Positions 1 to 9,019 of a stretch of DNA of 64,000 nt are shown piece by piece. The translations under genes and the position numbers were made by a program. This DNA comes from Thalassobaculum sp965228445 (GTDB taxonomy: Bacteria > Pseudomonadota > Alphaproteobacteria > Thalassobaculales > Thalassobaculaceae): NCBI GenBank assembly GCA_965228445.1, contig OZ245813.1, forward strand, positions 1,302,001 through 1,366,000. Reading direction: 5' to 3'. Each line of letters opens with the position of its first letter. Position 1 is the first letter of the stretch. The notes beneath the pieces were generated by a model. That model was not told where the DNA came from and ran no database searches. It saw nothing but the letters and a program-made list of their open reading frames with translations.

Positions 1-922
1 CGCCGACGACCTACAGTTCGAGCATGCCTTCGGGACGACCGTGCTGCCGCGCCCGGCGCAGCGTGTCGTCTCGCTCGGCTACACCACCCACGACCCGCTG
101 CTGGCGCTGGGCGTGCGCCCGGTCGCGGTGCGCCACTGGTTCGGGGCCTTTCCCTACGGTGTGTGGCCCTGGGCGCAGCGCCAGCTCGGCGACGCGACAC
201 CGGACGTCCTGATCGGCGAGGTGTCGATGGAACGGGTCGCCTCGCTCGATCCCGACCTCATCGTCGCCATCGGCGCCGGCATCTCCAAGGCGGAGTACGA
301 CGTGCTCTCGCGCATCGCGCCGGTGCTGGTCCACGAGGCCTCCGACAGCGCCTACGGCACGCCCTGGGACCGCATGACGCTGACCCTCGGCCGGGCGACC
401 GGCCGCCTGGCCAAGGCAGGGAACCTGGTGGACGGCGTGCGCTCCGCCTTCGCCGACGCCCGGCGCCGCCATCCCGGCTGGGAAGGCCGGTCCGGCGTGG
501 CCGCCTACCACTGGAGCGGCGAGACCGGTGCCTTCATCGGCGCCGACACCCGGGCCCGCTTCCTGATCGAACTCGGCTTCCGACCGACCGAGGCCGTGGC
601 CGCCCTGTCCGGCGTGAACGACTTCTACGCGCCCCTCTCGCCGGAGGACCTCTCGCCCCTGGACGGCGATCTGCTGCTCTGGGTCTCCAGCTTCGAGACC
701 AGTCCCGACCTCGCGGCACTGCCGATGCGGCAGACCCTGGCCGCCTGCCGCGAGGGGCGCGAGGTATTCGCCGGCGGCGTGCTGGCCGCCGCCCTGTCCT
801 TCGGCAGCGTGCTGTCCCTGCCCTACGCGCTGAACGCGCTGGAGGAGGACATCGCCGCGGCGCTCGACGGCGATCCGTCGACCCCGGTCGCCAGCGCGCG
901 CAAAGCGGGGCTGGCGCAATGA
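1..922 (+). CDS. Iron-siderophore ABC transporter substrate-binding protein (5' truncated)
   Basis: Periplasmic binding protein of the FecB/FhuD type (Peripla_BP_2 fold) that delivers ferric siderophore to the permease encoded next. The frame is open from base 2 and begins inside the mature protein: residues ADDLQFEHAFGTT precede a PxRVVSLG motif typical of the start of the first lobe, so signal peptide and true start lie left of the window. GTG at 41 is internal, not the start. Later family landmarks are a DPDLIVAIGAGISKAEYDVL segment and a C-terminal FGSVLSLPYALNALE helix. The stop overlaps the next start (ATGA at 919-922), so it is the first visible gene of a four-gene uptake operon. The siderophore cannot be named from sequence. 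Confidence 0.88.
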   Translation, partial: ADDLQFEHAFGTTVLPRPAQRVVSLGYTTHDPLLALGVRPVAVRHWFGAFPYGVWPWAQRQLGDATPDVLIGEVSMERVASLDPDLIVAIGAGISKAEYDVLSRIAPVLVHEASDSAYGTPWDRMTLTLGRATGRLAKAGNLVDGVRSAFADARRRHPGWEGRSGVAAYHWSGETGAFIGADTRARFLIELGFRPTEAVAALSGVNDFYAPLSPEDLSPLDGDLLLWVSSFETSPDLAALPMRQTLAACREGREVFAGGVLAAALSFGSVLSLPYALNALEEDIAAALDGDPSTPVASARKAGLAQ

Positions 923-1905
923 CCCGCTGGATCCCGCTCGTCGGCCTGCTGATCCTGGCGGTGCTGGTCAGCCTGCTGGTCGGCTACCGGCCGATCGCGC
1001 CCGCGGAGCTTTGGCACGCGCTCATGGCCCCGGACCCGACCGACGCCGCCCATGTCACCATCCGCTCGATCCGCATCCCCAGGACCATCGCCGGCCTGGT
1101 CTGCGGCGGGGCCCTCGGCGCCGCCGGCATGGCGATCCAGGCGCTCACCCGCAACCCGCTGGCCGATCCCGGTATCCTCGGGATCAACGCCGGCGCGGCC
1201 TTCGGCGTCGTCCTCGGCGCGCTGATCCTGGGACAGGTCGATGCCGGCATCCTGTCGGTGCTGGCCTTCCCCGGAGCAGCGCTGGCGGCGACCGCGGTCT
1301 TCGCCCTGGGCGGCGGGCTGCACGGCAATGCCAGCCCGGTCCGCCTGACCCTGGCCGGCGCGGCGCTGAGTGTGCTGCTGCTGTCGCTGGTCACCGCCTC
1401 GGTGCTGATGCGCGGCGAGACCCTCGACGTGGTCCGGTTCTGGATCGTCGGCTCGCTGGCCGAGGCACGGGCGCGTCCGCTGCTGGAGATGTCGCTGGCC
1501 GCCGGTGCCGGTCTGCTCCTCATCCTGGCGCTGTCGCCCAAACTGGAGGCTTTGGCCCTGGGCGACGCCCTGTCCCGCGGCCTCGGCACCCGGCCCGGCC
1601 GGGTCCAGGCCGGCGCGCTGGTCTGCATCTCCCTGCTCACCGGCGCGGCGGTGGCGATCGCCGGGCCGATCGCCTTCCTCGGCCTCATGGTGCCGCCGAT
1701 CGCCCGGCGGCTGGTCGGCGGGTCGCTGCGCCCGGGGCTGATCGCCGCAGCACTGCTCAGTGCCGCGGTCCTGCTGCTTGCCGACAGCGTCGGACGCCTG
1801 CTGCTGGCCCCGGCGGAGATCCGTGCCGGCGTGATGACGGCGCTGCTGGGCGGTCCGATCTTCGTTCTGATCGCGCGCCGCATGCGGCCGGGGGCGATGG
1901 CGTGA
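919..1905 (+). CDS. FecCD-family iron-siderophore ABC permease (subunit 1)
   Basis: Integral inner-membrane permease of the FecCD/BtuC family, about 328 residues, the usual length. The protein starts MTRWIPLVGLLILAVLVSLL and shows the family motif PRTIAGLVCGGALGAAGMAIQ near residue 60 followed by TRNPLADPGILGINAGAAFG; the G-A-P type loop that contacts the ATPase is represented by AIAGPIAFLGLMVPPIARRL. It has roughly nine or ten hydrophobic segments. The start is fixed by ATGA overlap with the binding-protein gene and the stop overlaps the next start (GTGA). It pairs with the paralogous permease downstream to form a heterodimeric channel. Confidence 0.93.
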   Translation: MTRWIPLVGLLILAVLVSLLVGYRPIAPAELWHALMAPDPTDAAHVTIRSIRIPRTIAGLVCGGALGAAGMAIQALTRNPLADPGILGINAGAAFGVVLGALILGQVDAGILSVLAFPGAALAATAVFALGGGLHGNASPVRLTLAGAALSVLLLSLVTASVLMRGETLDVVRFWIVGSLAEARARPLLEMSLAAGAGLLLILALSPKLEALALGDALSRGLGTRPGRVQAGALVCISLLTGAAVAIAGPIAFLGLMVPPIARRLVGGSLRPGLIAAALLSAAVLLLADSVGRLLLAPAEIRAGVMTALLGGPIFVLIARRMRPGAMA

Positions 1906-2894
1906 TCCGCGGCGTCTCCCTTGCCCTGCTGCTGGCCGGCTCCGCCGCGCTGGCGCTGCTGGTCGGCCAGATCCATCTGAGCCCGGCGAGCCTGTGGGAC
2001 GGGCTGACCGGCGGCGACGGGCCGGCGGCCCTGACGATTTCGGTGCTGCGCGGCCCGCGGGTCGCCGTCGCCCTGCTGTCCGGCGCGGCACTCGGTCTGG
2101 CCGGGGCGGTGTTTCAGCAATTGCTGCGCAATCCGCTCGCCTCGCCCGACGTGATGGGCTTCACCGGCGGCTCCGGCCTGGCGATCCTGGCGGCGATCAC
2201 CTTCGGCCTGACCGTGCCGTTGCCCCTGGTGGCGGCGGCGGGCGGCCTGGCGGCGGGGATCATCGTGCTGACCCTGTCGCGCCCCGGCGGCAGCCGCGGC
2301 GGCGTCGACGGGGCCTCCCCGGTCACCATCGTGCTGGTCGGCATCGGCGTCGGTTTCGCCGCCTCGGCGGTGGGCTCGTTCATGATGACCCGCCTCTCCG
2401 GTCCGCAGGCGGCCGAGGCCCAGCGCTGGCTTGTCGGATCGCTCTCCGCCCGCGACTGGTCGCACGTGCAGATCCTGGCGGCGGCCGGCGGCGCCCTCGC
2501 CCTGTGCCTGGCGCTGCAGGTGCGGGCGCTGCGGCTGCTCGAACTCGGCGCCGAGCTGGCGTCCGGTCTCGGCCTGAACGTCGCCCGGGCGCGGCTGCTG
2601 CTGGCGGCGACTGCCATCGGCTTCTGCGCCGTCGCGGTCTCGGTGGTCGGCCCGGTCGCCTTCGTGGCGCTGATGGCCCCGCCGGTCGGCGCCCGTCTTG
2701 CCGGGGCGACGGATGCAGGGGCCCGGCTCGTATCGGCCGCGGCGGCGGGTGCCGTGATCATGGTGCTGGCCGATCTCGTCGCCCGGGCCACCCTGCCCGG
2801 CCTGCAGCTCCCGATCGGGGTCACCACGGGAATCCTCGGCGCGCCCTACCTGCTGTGGCGCCTGTCACGCGAGATGGAAAGGGGCGAGCTGTGA
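1902..2894 (+). CDS. FecCD-family iron-siderophore ABC permease (subunit 2)
   Basis: Second FecCD-family permease, about 330 residues, beginning with GTG in a four-base GTGA overlap with the previous gene. Diagnostic segments are GPRVAVALLSGAALGLAGAV, then QLLRNPLASPDVMGFTGGSG, and near the C-terminus VVGPVAFVALMAPPVGARLA, which is the predicted coupling loop for the ATPase. Two permease genes in tandem, each about 330 residues, match the fecCD/fepDG arrangement rather than the fused fhuB form. Cotranscribed with its neighbours. Confidence 0.93.
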   Translation: MIRGVSLALLLAGSAALALLVGQIHLSPASLWDGLTGGDGPAALTISVLRGPRVAVALLSGAALGLAGAVFQQLLRNPLASPDVMGFTGGSGLAILAAITFGLTVPLPLVAAAGGLAAGIIVLTLSRPGGSRGGVDGASPVTIVLVGIGVGFAASAVGSFMMTRLSGPQAAEAQRWLVGSLSARDWSHVQILAAAGGALALCLALQVRALRLLELGAELASGLGLNVARARLLLAATAIGFCAVAVSVVGPVAFVALMAPPVGARLAGATDAGARLVSAAAAGAVIMVLADLVARATLPGLQLPIGVTTGILGAPYLLWRLSREMERGEL

Positions 2895-3670
2895 GTCAGG
2901 TCAGCCTGCGTACCGAAGCGCTCTCGGTCGGATATCAGGACCGCCGGGTGATCCAGGGTCTGGACCTCGCCTTCCCGGTAGGCAGGAGCACCGCCATCCT
3001 CGGCCCCAACGGCTGCGGCAAGTCCACCCTGCTGCGCGCACTGGCCCGGCTGCTGAAGCCGGCGGCGGGCCGGGTGCTGCTGGGCGACGACGACGTGCAT
3101 GCCACCGACACCAGGGATCTGGCCCGCCGGCTCGCCATCCTGCCGCAGTTCCCGCTGGCGCCGGACGCGATCAATGTGGGCGAGCTGGTGCGCCGCGGCC
3201 GCACGCCCTGGCGCGGGCTGCTCTCGCCCTGGACCCAGGCCGACACTACGGCCTGCACCGAGGCGCTCGAAGCCGTCGGCATGGCCGAGATGGCCGAACG
3301 TCCGCTGGCCGAGCTGTCCGGCGGCCAGCGCCAGCGCGCCTGGCTGGCCCTCGTCCTGGCCCAGCAGACCCCGCTGCTGCTGCTCGACGAGCCGACCTCG
3401 CATCTCGACCTCGCCCAGCAGATCGAGATGCTGCGCCTGCTGCAGCGGCGGGTCGGCGATACCGGGATGACCGTGGTCAGCGTGCTGCACGACCTGAACC
3501 TCGCCGCCCGGTTCAGCGACCATCTGGTGCTGCTGAGCCCGCAGGGGCTGATCGCCGAAGGTCCGCCCGAGTCGGTCATGACGCCCGAGCATCTGCGGCG
3601 GGCGTTCGGCCTGGAGGCCCAGGTGATGGCGGATCCGCTGACCGGAAGACCGTGGGTCCTGCCGCACTGA
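2891..3670 (+). CDS. Iron-siderophore ABC transporter ATP-binding protein
   Basis: Cytoplasmic ATPase of the FecE/FepC type, 259 residues. Walker A GPNGCGKST is at about residues 38-46, the signature LSGGQRQRAWLALVLAQ starts at about 142, Walker B LLLLDEPTSHLD at about 162, and the switch histidine lies in VLHDLN near 200. Translation starts at GTG in a GTGA overlap with the permease gene. The FecE-type signature with a tryptophan after GGQRQRA is typical of siderophore and B12 importers. It is the last gene of the operon; about 150 bases of regulatory DNA for the phosphate operon follow. Confidence 0.95.
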   Translation: MSQVSLRTEALSVGYQDRRVIQGLDLAFPVGRSTAILGPNGCGKSTLLRALARLLKPAAGRVLLGDDDVHATDTRDLARRLAILPQFPLAPDAINVGELVRRGRTPWRGLLSPWTQADTTACTEALEAVGMAEMAERPLAELSGGQRQRAWLALVLAQQTPLLLLDEPTSHLDLAQQIEMLRLLQRRVGDTGMTVVSVLHDLNLAARFSDHLVLLSPQGLIAEGPPESVMTPEHLRRAFGLEAQVMADPLTGRPWVLPH

Positions 3671-3755
3671 CGGGGGTTCCGGCGGCCCGGGCTAAGGCCC
3701 GAAACTGACGTATATATTTTGCGCTTGGGTCATGTCCTCGACCCATATATTCCTA

Positions 3756-3773
3756 CTGTCACAAAACTGTAAT
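3756..3773 (+). promoter_or_regulatory. Pho box upstream of the phn/pho operon
   Basis: Two seven-base direct repeats separated by four A's, CTGTCAC-AAAA-CTGTAAT. This is close to the PhoB consensus of two CTGTCAT-type repeats with an A-rich four-base spacer. It lies 54 bases before the start codon of the substrate-binding gene, where a PhoB site overlapping a -35 region is expected. It predicts induction under phosphate starvation. The match is by eye; no scoring matrix was run. Confidence 0.75.
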
Positions 3774-3826
3774 GTTCGGTCATGCCGCAGGTGGGGCCGA
3801 CGATAACGACCTGTAGGGAGAATCAG

Positions 3827-4789
3827 ATGATTCGCAGAAACTTGATGCTGTCGGCCCTCGCTGGTCTGGTCGGCGCCGTCTCGCTGAGCTGGGCCACCCC
3901 CGGCTACGCGCTGGATTCCCGCTTCAAGGACGACAACGGCGACCTGGTGGCCGACACGCCGACCGACCCGAGCCAGCAGGTCGATCCGGACACCCTCATC
4001 TTCGCCTACACCCCGGTCGAGGACCCGGCGGTCTATGCCAAGGTGTGGGACGGCTTCCTGCGGCACATGGAGAGCGTGACCGGCAAGAAGGTCCAGTTCT
4101 TCCCGGTGCAGTCCAACGCCGCCCAGATCGAGGCGATGCGCGCGGGCCGTCTGCATGTCGCCGGCTTCAACACCGGCTCCAACCCGCTCGCCGTGAACTG
4201 CGCCGGCTTCGTGTCCTTCACCATCATGGCCTCGAAGGACGGCGATTTCGGCTACAACATGGAAATCATCACCTATCCGGGCAGCGGTATCGACAAGGTC
4301 GAGGACATCAAGGGCAAGAAGATGGCCTTCACCTCGCAGACCTCGAACTCGGGCTTCAAGGCGCCGTCGGCGATCCTGAAGGCCGATTACGGCATGGAGC
4401 CGGAGAAGGACTTCGAGCCGGTGTTCTCCGGCAAGCACGACAACTCGATCCTGGGCGTGGCCAACAAGGACTATCCGGCCGCCGCGATCGCCAACTCGGT
4501 CCTGCACCGCATGGTCGCGCGCGACGTGATCAAGGCCGACCAGGTGAAGTCGATCTACAAGTCGCAGAAGTTTCCGACCACCGGGTTCGGCTACGTCTAC
4601 AACCTGAAGCCGGAGCTGCAGGAGAAGATCAAGGAGTCGTTCTTCACCTTCGACTGGGAAGGCTCGGCGCTGAAGGAGGAGTTCGCCCGGTCCGGCGAGG
4701 AGCAGTTCATTCCGATCACCTACAAGGAACATTGGGAAGTGATCCGGAAGATCGACACCGCCAACGGCGTTTCCTACGACTGCAAGTGA
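3827..4789 (+). CDS. phnD: Phosphate/phosphonate ABC transporter substrate-binding protein
   Basis: Periplasmic binding protein of the PhnD/PhoD family, 320 residues. ATG 3827 is chosen because AGGGAG precedes it by six bases and the protein then opens with a clear signal peptide (basic MIRRN, hydrophobic core, ALDS cleavage region near residue 26). Family landmarks are LIFAYTPVEDPAVY, the IEAMRAGRLHVAGFNTGSN segment, and a lobe-two stretch resembling KMAFTSQTSNSGFKAPSAIL, where PhnD proteins bind the phosphonate/phosphate oxyanion. Order D-C-E-T matches phoCDET-type high-affinity phosphate/phosphonate importers of rhizobia. A Pho box lies just upstream, so phosphate limitation is the likely inducer; whether phosphate or phosphonate is the main ligand is unresolved. 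Confidence 0.93.
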   Translation: MIRRNLMLSALAGLVGAVSLSWATPGYALDSRFKDDNGDLVADTPTDPSQQVDPDTLIFAYTPVEDPAVYAKVWDGFLRHMESVTGKKVQFFPVQSNAAQIEAMRAGRLHVAGFNTGSNPLAVNCAGFVSFTIMASKDGDFGYNMEIITYPGSGIDKVEDIKGKKMAFTSQTSNSGFKAPSAILKADYGMEPEKDFEPVFSGKHDNSILGVANKDYPAAAIANSVLHRMVARDVIKADQVKSIYKSQKFPTTGFGYVYNLKPELQEKIKESFFTFDWEGSALKEEFARSGEEQFIPITYKEHWEVIRKIDTANGVSYDCK

Positions 4790-4840
4790 CCGTCCCGGCA
4801 CTCCGCATCACGTGACCAAGACAACTAGGGGAGCGGCCGA

Positions 4841-5689
4841 ATGCTGCGCTTGAATGACCTCTCGAAGGTCTATGCAACCGGAGATCGGGCGCTCACCGAC
4901 GTGAGCCTAACGGTCGAGCCCGGTCAGGTCGTTGGCCTGATCGGGCCGTCCGGGGCGGGGAAATCCACCCTGATCCGCTGTATCAACCGCCTGGTGGAGC
5001 CGACCTCCGGCCAGGTCCATCTCGGCGATATCGAAATCTCCGGCCTGAGCCGCGGCGGTCTGCGCCGCGCCCGCCGGCGGATCGGCATGATCTTCCAGGA
5101 ATACGCCCTGGTGGAACGCCTCACCGTGATGGAGAACGTGCTGTCCGGCCGGCTCGGCTATGTCGGGTTCTGGCGCAGCTTCTTTCGCAAGTTTCCGCCC
5201 GAGGCGATCGAGAACGCCTACCGGCTGCTCAACCGGGTCGGGCTGGCCGCCCATGTGAACAAGCGCGCCGACGCCCTGTCCGGCGGCCAGCGCCAGCGGG
5301 TCGGCATCGCCCGCGCGCTTGAGCAGGACCCCGACCTGCTGCTGATCGACGAGCCGACCGCCTCGCTCGATCCCAAGACCTCGCGGCAGATCATGCGGCT
5401 CATCGTGGAGATCTGCGACGAGCGCGGCCTGCCGGCGATCATCAACATCCACGACGTCGCCCTGGCGCAGCAGTTCGTCCGCCGGATCATCGGCCTGCGG
5501 GCCGGCCGCGTGGTGTTCGACGGCAGCCCGGACGAGCTGACGCCCGACGTGCTGACCCAGATCTACGGCGAGGAGGACTGGTCCGCCACGATCCGCAAGG
5601 CGGACGAGGACGGCGAGGAGTCCGAGGAGGACGCCGACCACCACGCCACCGTCCCGGTCGACCGCGAACGCCTGGCGGGTCTCACATGA
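4841..5689 (+). CDS. phnC: Phosphate/phosphonate ABC transporter ATP-binding protein
   Basis: ATPase of the PhnC family, 282 residues. Walker A GPSGAGKST is at about residues 35-43, Q-loop IFQEYALVERLTVMENVLSG near 85-102, signature LSGGQRQRVGIARALEQ from 146, Walker B LLLIDEPTASLD near 166. The LGYVGFWRSFFRKFPPEA stretch between Q-loop and signature is typical of PhnC. An acidic tail (DEDGEESEEDADHH) extends past the usual end. The stop overlaps the first permease start (ATGA at 5686). Confidence 0.95.
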   Translation: MLRLNDLSKVYATGDRALTDVSLTVEPGQVVGLIGPSGAGKSTLIRCINRLVEPTSGQVHLGDIEISGLSRGGLRRARRRIGMIFQEYALVERLTVMENVLSGRLGYVGFWRSFFRKFPPEAIENAYRLLNRVGLAAHVNKRADALSGGQRQRVGIARALEQDPDLLLIDEPTASLDPKTSRQIMRLIVEICDERGLPAIINIHDVALAQQFVRRIIGLRAGRVVFDGSPDELTPDVLTQIYGEEDWSATIRKADEDGEESEEDADHHATVPVDRERLAGLT

Positions 5690-6489
5690 CGGACGCGGTC
5701 GACTATCGGCACTGGAAGCGACCGCCCTTCATCAAGCGGGCCTGGCTGCGCTGGGCGCTGTACGGCGGCGGACTGCTGTATCTCGTCCTCGCCGTCACCT
5801 CGGTCGAGGTCAACTGGGTCCGCGTCTGGGAAGGCCTGGAGCGCGGCCAGCGCTTCATCGAAGGATTCCTGGTGCCCGACTTCACCAGCCGCTGGGAAGA
5901 CATCCTCCAGGGCATGGAGGAAAGCCTCACCATGTCGGTGACGGCGACCGTGGTCGGCGTGCTGATCTCCATCCCGATCGGCATCGGGGCGGCCCGCAAC
6001 ATCGCGCCGCTGCCGGTCTACGCCGTGTGCCGGGCCATCGTCGCCCTCTCGCGCAGCTTCCAGGAGATCATCGTCGCCATCCTGTTCGTCGCCATGTTCG
6101 GCTTCGGGCCCTTCGCCGGCTTCCTCACCCTGTCCTTCGCCACCATCGGCTTCCTGGCCAAGCTGCTGGCCGAGGATATCGAGGATATCGACGAGTCCCA
6201 GGCCGAGGCGGTGCGGGCGACCGGTGCCGGCTGGTGGCAGATCGTGAACTACGCGATCCAGCCCCAGGTCATGCCGCGCCTGATCGGCCTTAGCCTGTAT
6301 CGGCTGGACATCAATTTCCGGGAATCCGCGGTGATCGGCATCGTCGGCGCCGGCGGCATCGGCGCCACGCTGAACACCGCGATGGACCGCTACGAATACG
6401 ATTCCGCCGCCGCCATTCTGATCCTGATCATCCTGATCGTCATGGCCGCCGAGTACCTGTCGGGCTTCGTGCGGAAGTGGGTGCAGTAA
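5686..6489 (+). CDS. phnE: Phosphate/phosphonate ABC transporter permease, PhnE type (first)
   Basis: Inner-membrane permease, 267 residues. It carries the binding-protein-dependent transport domain: TMSVTATVVGVLISIPIGIG in an early helix and the EAA-type coupling loop EAVRATGAGWWQIVNYA, then an RESAVIGIVGAGGIGATLN segment characteristic of PhnE. About six membrane segments. Start is fixed by ATGA overlap with phnC; the stop overlaps the next permease start (TAATG at 6487-6491). Corresponds to PhoE in rhizobial phoCDET. Confidence 0.94.
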   Translation: MTDAVDYRHWKRPPFIKRAWLRWALYGGGLLYLVLAVTSVEVNWVRVWEGLERGQRFIEGFLVPDFTSRWEDILQGMEESLTMSVTATVVGVLISIPIGIGAARNIAPLPVYAVCRAIVALSRSFQEIIVAILFVAMFGFGPFAGFLTLSFATIGFLAKLLAEDIEDIDESQAEAVRATGAGWWQIVNYAIQPQVMPRLIGLSLYRLDINFRESAVIGIVGAGGIGATLNTAMDRYEYDSAAAILILIILIVMAAEYLSGFVRKWVQ

Positions 6490-7301
6490 TGACGATGACC
6501 GACCTCGCCAACCGGACCTGGCGCCGGCGTTCGACGAAACAGGAACTGGCCCTCTGGCTCGGCTGGCTCCTCCTGGTCGCCCTGTTCGTGTTCTGCTGGC
6601 AGGTGATGACCGAGAGCACGATCTGGGCCTTCGTCACCGACGCCCCGCGTCAGGCCGCTGATATCGGATCGCGCATGTTCCCGCCGCGCTGGGAGTACCT
6701 GCCGGTACTCCTGGAGCCGCTGTGGGACACCCTCAACATCGCCACCCTGGGCACCTTGCTGGCGCTGTTCATGGCGGTGCCCGTAGCCTTCCTGGCGGCC
6801 CGCAACACGACGCCGAGCGTCCGCTTCGTGCGGCCGATCGCGCTGCTGATCATCGTCTCCAGCCGCTCGATCAACTCGCTGATCTGGGCGCTGCTGCTGG
6901 TCGCGGTGATCGGCCCCGGCGTGATGGCCGGCATCGTCGCCATCGCCCTGCGCTCCATCGGCTTCGTCGCCAAGCTGCTCTACGAGGCGATCGAGGAGAT
7001 CGACGCGGTGCAGGTGGAGGCCGTGGCCTCGACCGGGGCCAGCAAGGCGCAGGTCATGGACTACGCCGTGGTGCCGCAGATCCTGCCGGCCTTCGCCGGG
7101 ATCACCGTGTTCCGCTGGGACATCAACATCCGCGAGTCCACGGTGCTCGGCCTGGTCGGCGCCGGCGGCCTGGGGCTGCGGCTGCAGGAATCCCTCAACG
7201 TCTTGGCCTGGCCGCAGGTGACGGTGATCTTCATCCTGATCCTGATCACGGTTCTGGTCAGCGAGTGGGTTTCCGCCAAGGTCCGTCATGCCATCATCTA
7301 G
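6489..7301 (+). CDS. phnE2: Phosphate/phosphonate ABC transporter permease, PhnE type (second)
   Basis: Second PhnE-type permease, 270 residues, homologous to the first and expected to form a heterodimer with it (PhoT in rhizobial nomenclature). The ATG at 6489 sits in a TAATG overlap with the previous stop; an upstream GTG at 6477 is possible but less likely. Conserved segments are the coupling loop EAVASTGASKAQVMDYAVVP and RESTVLGLVGAGGLGLRLQE near the C-terminus. Last gene of the ABC operon; the Na/Pi cotransporter follows after 43 bases on the same strand. Confidence 0.94.
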   Translation: MTMTDLANRTWRRRSTKQELALWLGWLLLVALFVFCWQVMTESTIWAFVTDAPRQAADIGSRMFPPRWEYLPVLLEPLWDTLNIATLGTLLALFMAVPVAFLAARNTTPSVRFVRPIALLIIVSSRSINSLIWALLLVAVIGPGVMAGIVAIALRSIGFVAKLLYEAIEEIDAVQVEAVASTGASKAQVMDYAVVPQILPAFAGITVFRWDINIRESTVLGLVGAGGLGLRLQESLNVLAWPQVTVIFILILITVLVSEWVSAKVRHAII

Positions 7302-7344
7302 CCAAGGGCCGCGGCCGCACCGGCCGTGACCTCGGGGATCGCGC

Positions 7345-8985
7345 ATGCATCTGCTCATTGAAATCGCCGGCGGCGTCGCCCTGCTCCTGTGGGGTGTGCG
7401 CATGGTCCGCACCGGAATCACCCGGGCCTTCGGCTCGGCGATCCGACGCGGCATCGCGGCGGCGACCAGGAACCGGCTGACCTCGTTCCTGACCGGGTTC
7501 ACGGTCACCGGCTTCCTGCAGAGCAGCACGGCAACCGCGCTGATCGTCGGCTCCTTCGGCGGACGCAAGATGATCGCCGTACCGGCCGGCCTGGCGATCA
7601 TGCTGGGCGCGGATGTGGGCAGCACGGTGGTCGTCCAGGTGCTCGCCTTCGACGTCTCCTGGATCTCGCCACTGTTCCTGTTCGTCGGCGTGACGGTGTT
7701 CCTGTCGTCCGACGATTCCCGGCGCCGGGCCATGGCGCGGGTGCTGATCGGCCTCGGCCTGATGCTGCTGGCGATCAAGATGGTGATGCTCGCGTCCGTA
7801 CCGCTGCGCGAGGGGCCGACCTTGTCGGTGCTGCTGGCGCCGATGGTGAACGAGCCGATCCTGGCCATCCTGCTGGGTGCCGCGCTGGCCTGGCTGGCGC
7901 ATTCCAGCCTCACCGTCATCGTGCTGGTGATGACCCTGGTCTCGCTGCATGTGGTCGAGGTCCAGCTCGCCATGGCGCTGGTGCTGGGGGCCAATATCGG
8001 CAGCTCCATCACGCCGGTGGCGATGAACTGGCGGGCCGATCCCTCGGCCCGGCGCATTCCGCTCGGCAACCTGCTGATGCGCACCACCGGCGTGGCCCTG
8101 GTGTTCTGGATGGTGCCGTGGATCATCCCCTATCTGCGCGACATCTCCGACGACCCGGCCCGGCTGATCGCCAATTTCCATACCGGGTTCAACCTGGCGG
8201 TCGCGCTCCTGTTCCTGCCCTTCGTCGGCATCGTCGCCGCCCTGGTCACCCGACTGCTGCCGGACAGCCCGGTGGCGGAGGACGAGAAGGCGCCGAAGCA
8301 TCTGGAGGAGTCCGCCTTGGATTCCCCCGGCGTCGCCCTGTCCAGCGCCGCCCGGGAGACCCTGCGGATCGGCGACACCGTGGAGTCGATGCTCGAGCGC
8401 ACCATGGAGGTTTTCAAGAGCGGGCGCAGCGACCTGATCAAGGAGATCGAGCGGGACGACGACGTCGTCGACGTGCTGCACGAGGCGGTGAAGCTCTATC
8501 TGACCCGGCTGTCGCGCCAGGAACTGGATCCCAAGGAAAGCCGGCGGGTCGTGGAAATCCTGACCTTCAACACCAATCTGGAACATATCGGCGACATCAT
8601 CGACAAGAACCTGCTGGAGCTGGCGGCAAAGAAGATCAAGGACGGCACCCGCTTCTCGGAAGCCGGCATGGCCGAGCTGCAGGCGATGCACAGCGAGGTC
8701 GTCGCCAACCTGAAACTGGCGCTCAGCGTGTTCATGAGCGGCGACGCGCTGCTGGCCCGCCGGCTGATGGAGCAGAAGGTCCATATCCGGGAGCTGGAGC
8801 AGAAGTTCGCCGAGGCCCACTACGCCCGCATCCGCGACGGCAAGCCGGAGTCCCTGGGCAGCTCGTCGCTGCATCTGGATGTGCTGCGGGACTTGAAGCG
8901 GATCAACAGCCACATCACGTCGGTGGCTTATCCGATCCTGGAATCGACCGGTCAGATCGCCGAGAGCCGTCTGATCGATGCCTGA
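7345..8985 (+). CDS. Na+/phosphate cotransporter family protein with C-terminal PhoU-like domain
   Basis: Inner-membrane protein of the NptA/PNaS family, 546 residues. The N-terminal roughly 310 residues hold two inverted Na/Pi-cotransporter repeats, with the signature GFLQSSTATALIVGSF near residue 50 and its counterpart AWLAHSSLTVIVLVM in the second half. The C-terminal part (about 330-530) is helical and PhoU-like (GDTVESMLERTMEVFKSG and later GDIIDKNLLELAAKKIK). Such proteins import phosphate with sodium or export excess phosphate. Placement 43 bases downstream of a Pho-box-led transporter operon supports a role in phosphate homeostasis, probably by readthrough from that operon. Confidence 0.92.
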   Translation: MHLLIEIAGGVALLLWGVRMVRTGITRAFGSAIRRGIAAATRNRLTSFLTGFTVTGFLQSSTATALIVGSFGGRKMIAVPAGLAIMLGADVGSTVVVQVLAFDVSWISPLFLFVGVTVFLSSDDSRRRAMARVLIGLGLMLLAIKMVMLASVPLREGPTLSVLLAPMVNEPILAILLGAALAWLAHSSLTVIVLVMTLVSLHVVEVQLAMALVLGANIGSSITPVAMNWRADPSARRIPLGNLLMRTTGVALVFWMVPWIIPYLRDISDDPARLIANFHTGFNLAVALLFLPFVGIVAALVTRLLPDSPVAEDEKAPKHLEESALDSPGVALSSAARETLRIGDTVESMLERTMEVFKSGRSDLIKEIERDDDVVDVLHEAVKLYLTRLSRQELDPKESRRVVEILTFNTNLEHIGDIIDKNLLELAAKKIKDGTRFSEAGMAELQAMHSEVVANLKLALSVFMSGDALLARRLMEQKVHIRELEQKFAEAHYARIRDGKPESLGSSSLHLDVLRDLKRINSHITSVAYPILESTGQIAESRLIDA

Positions 8986-9019
8986 CCGACTGAACGTTCA
9001 GAGCCGTGCCGGAGTGCCC

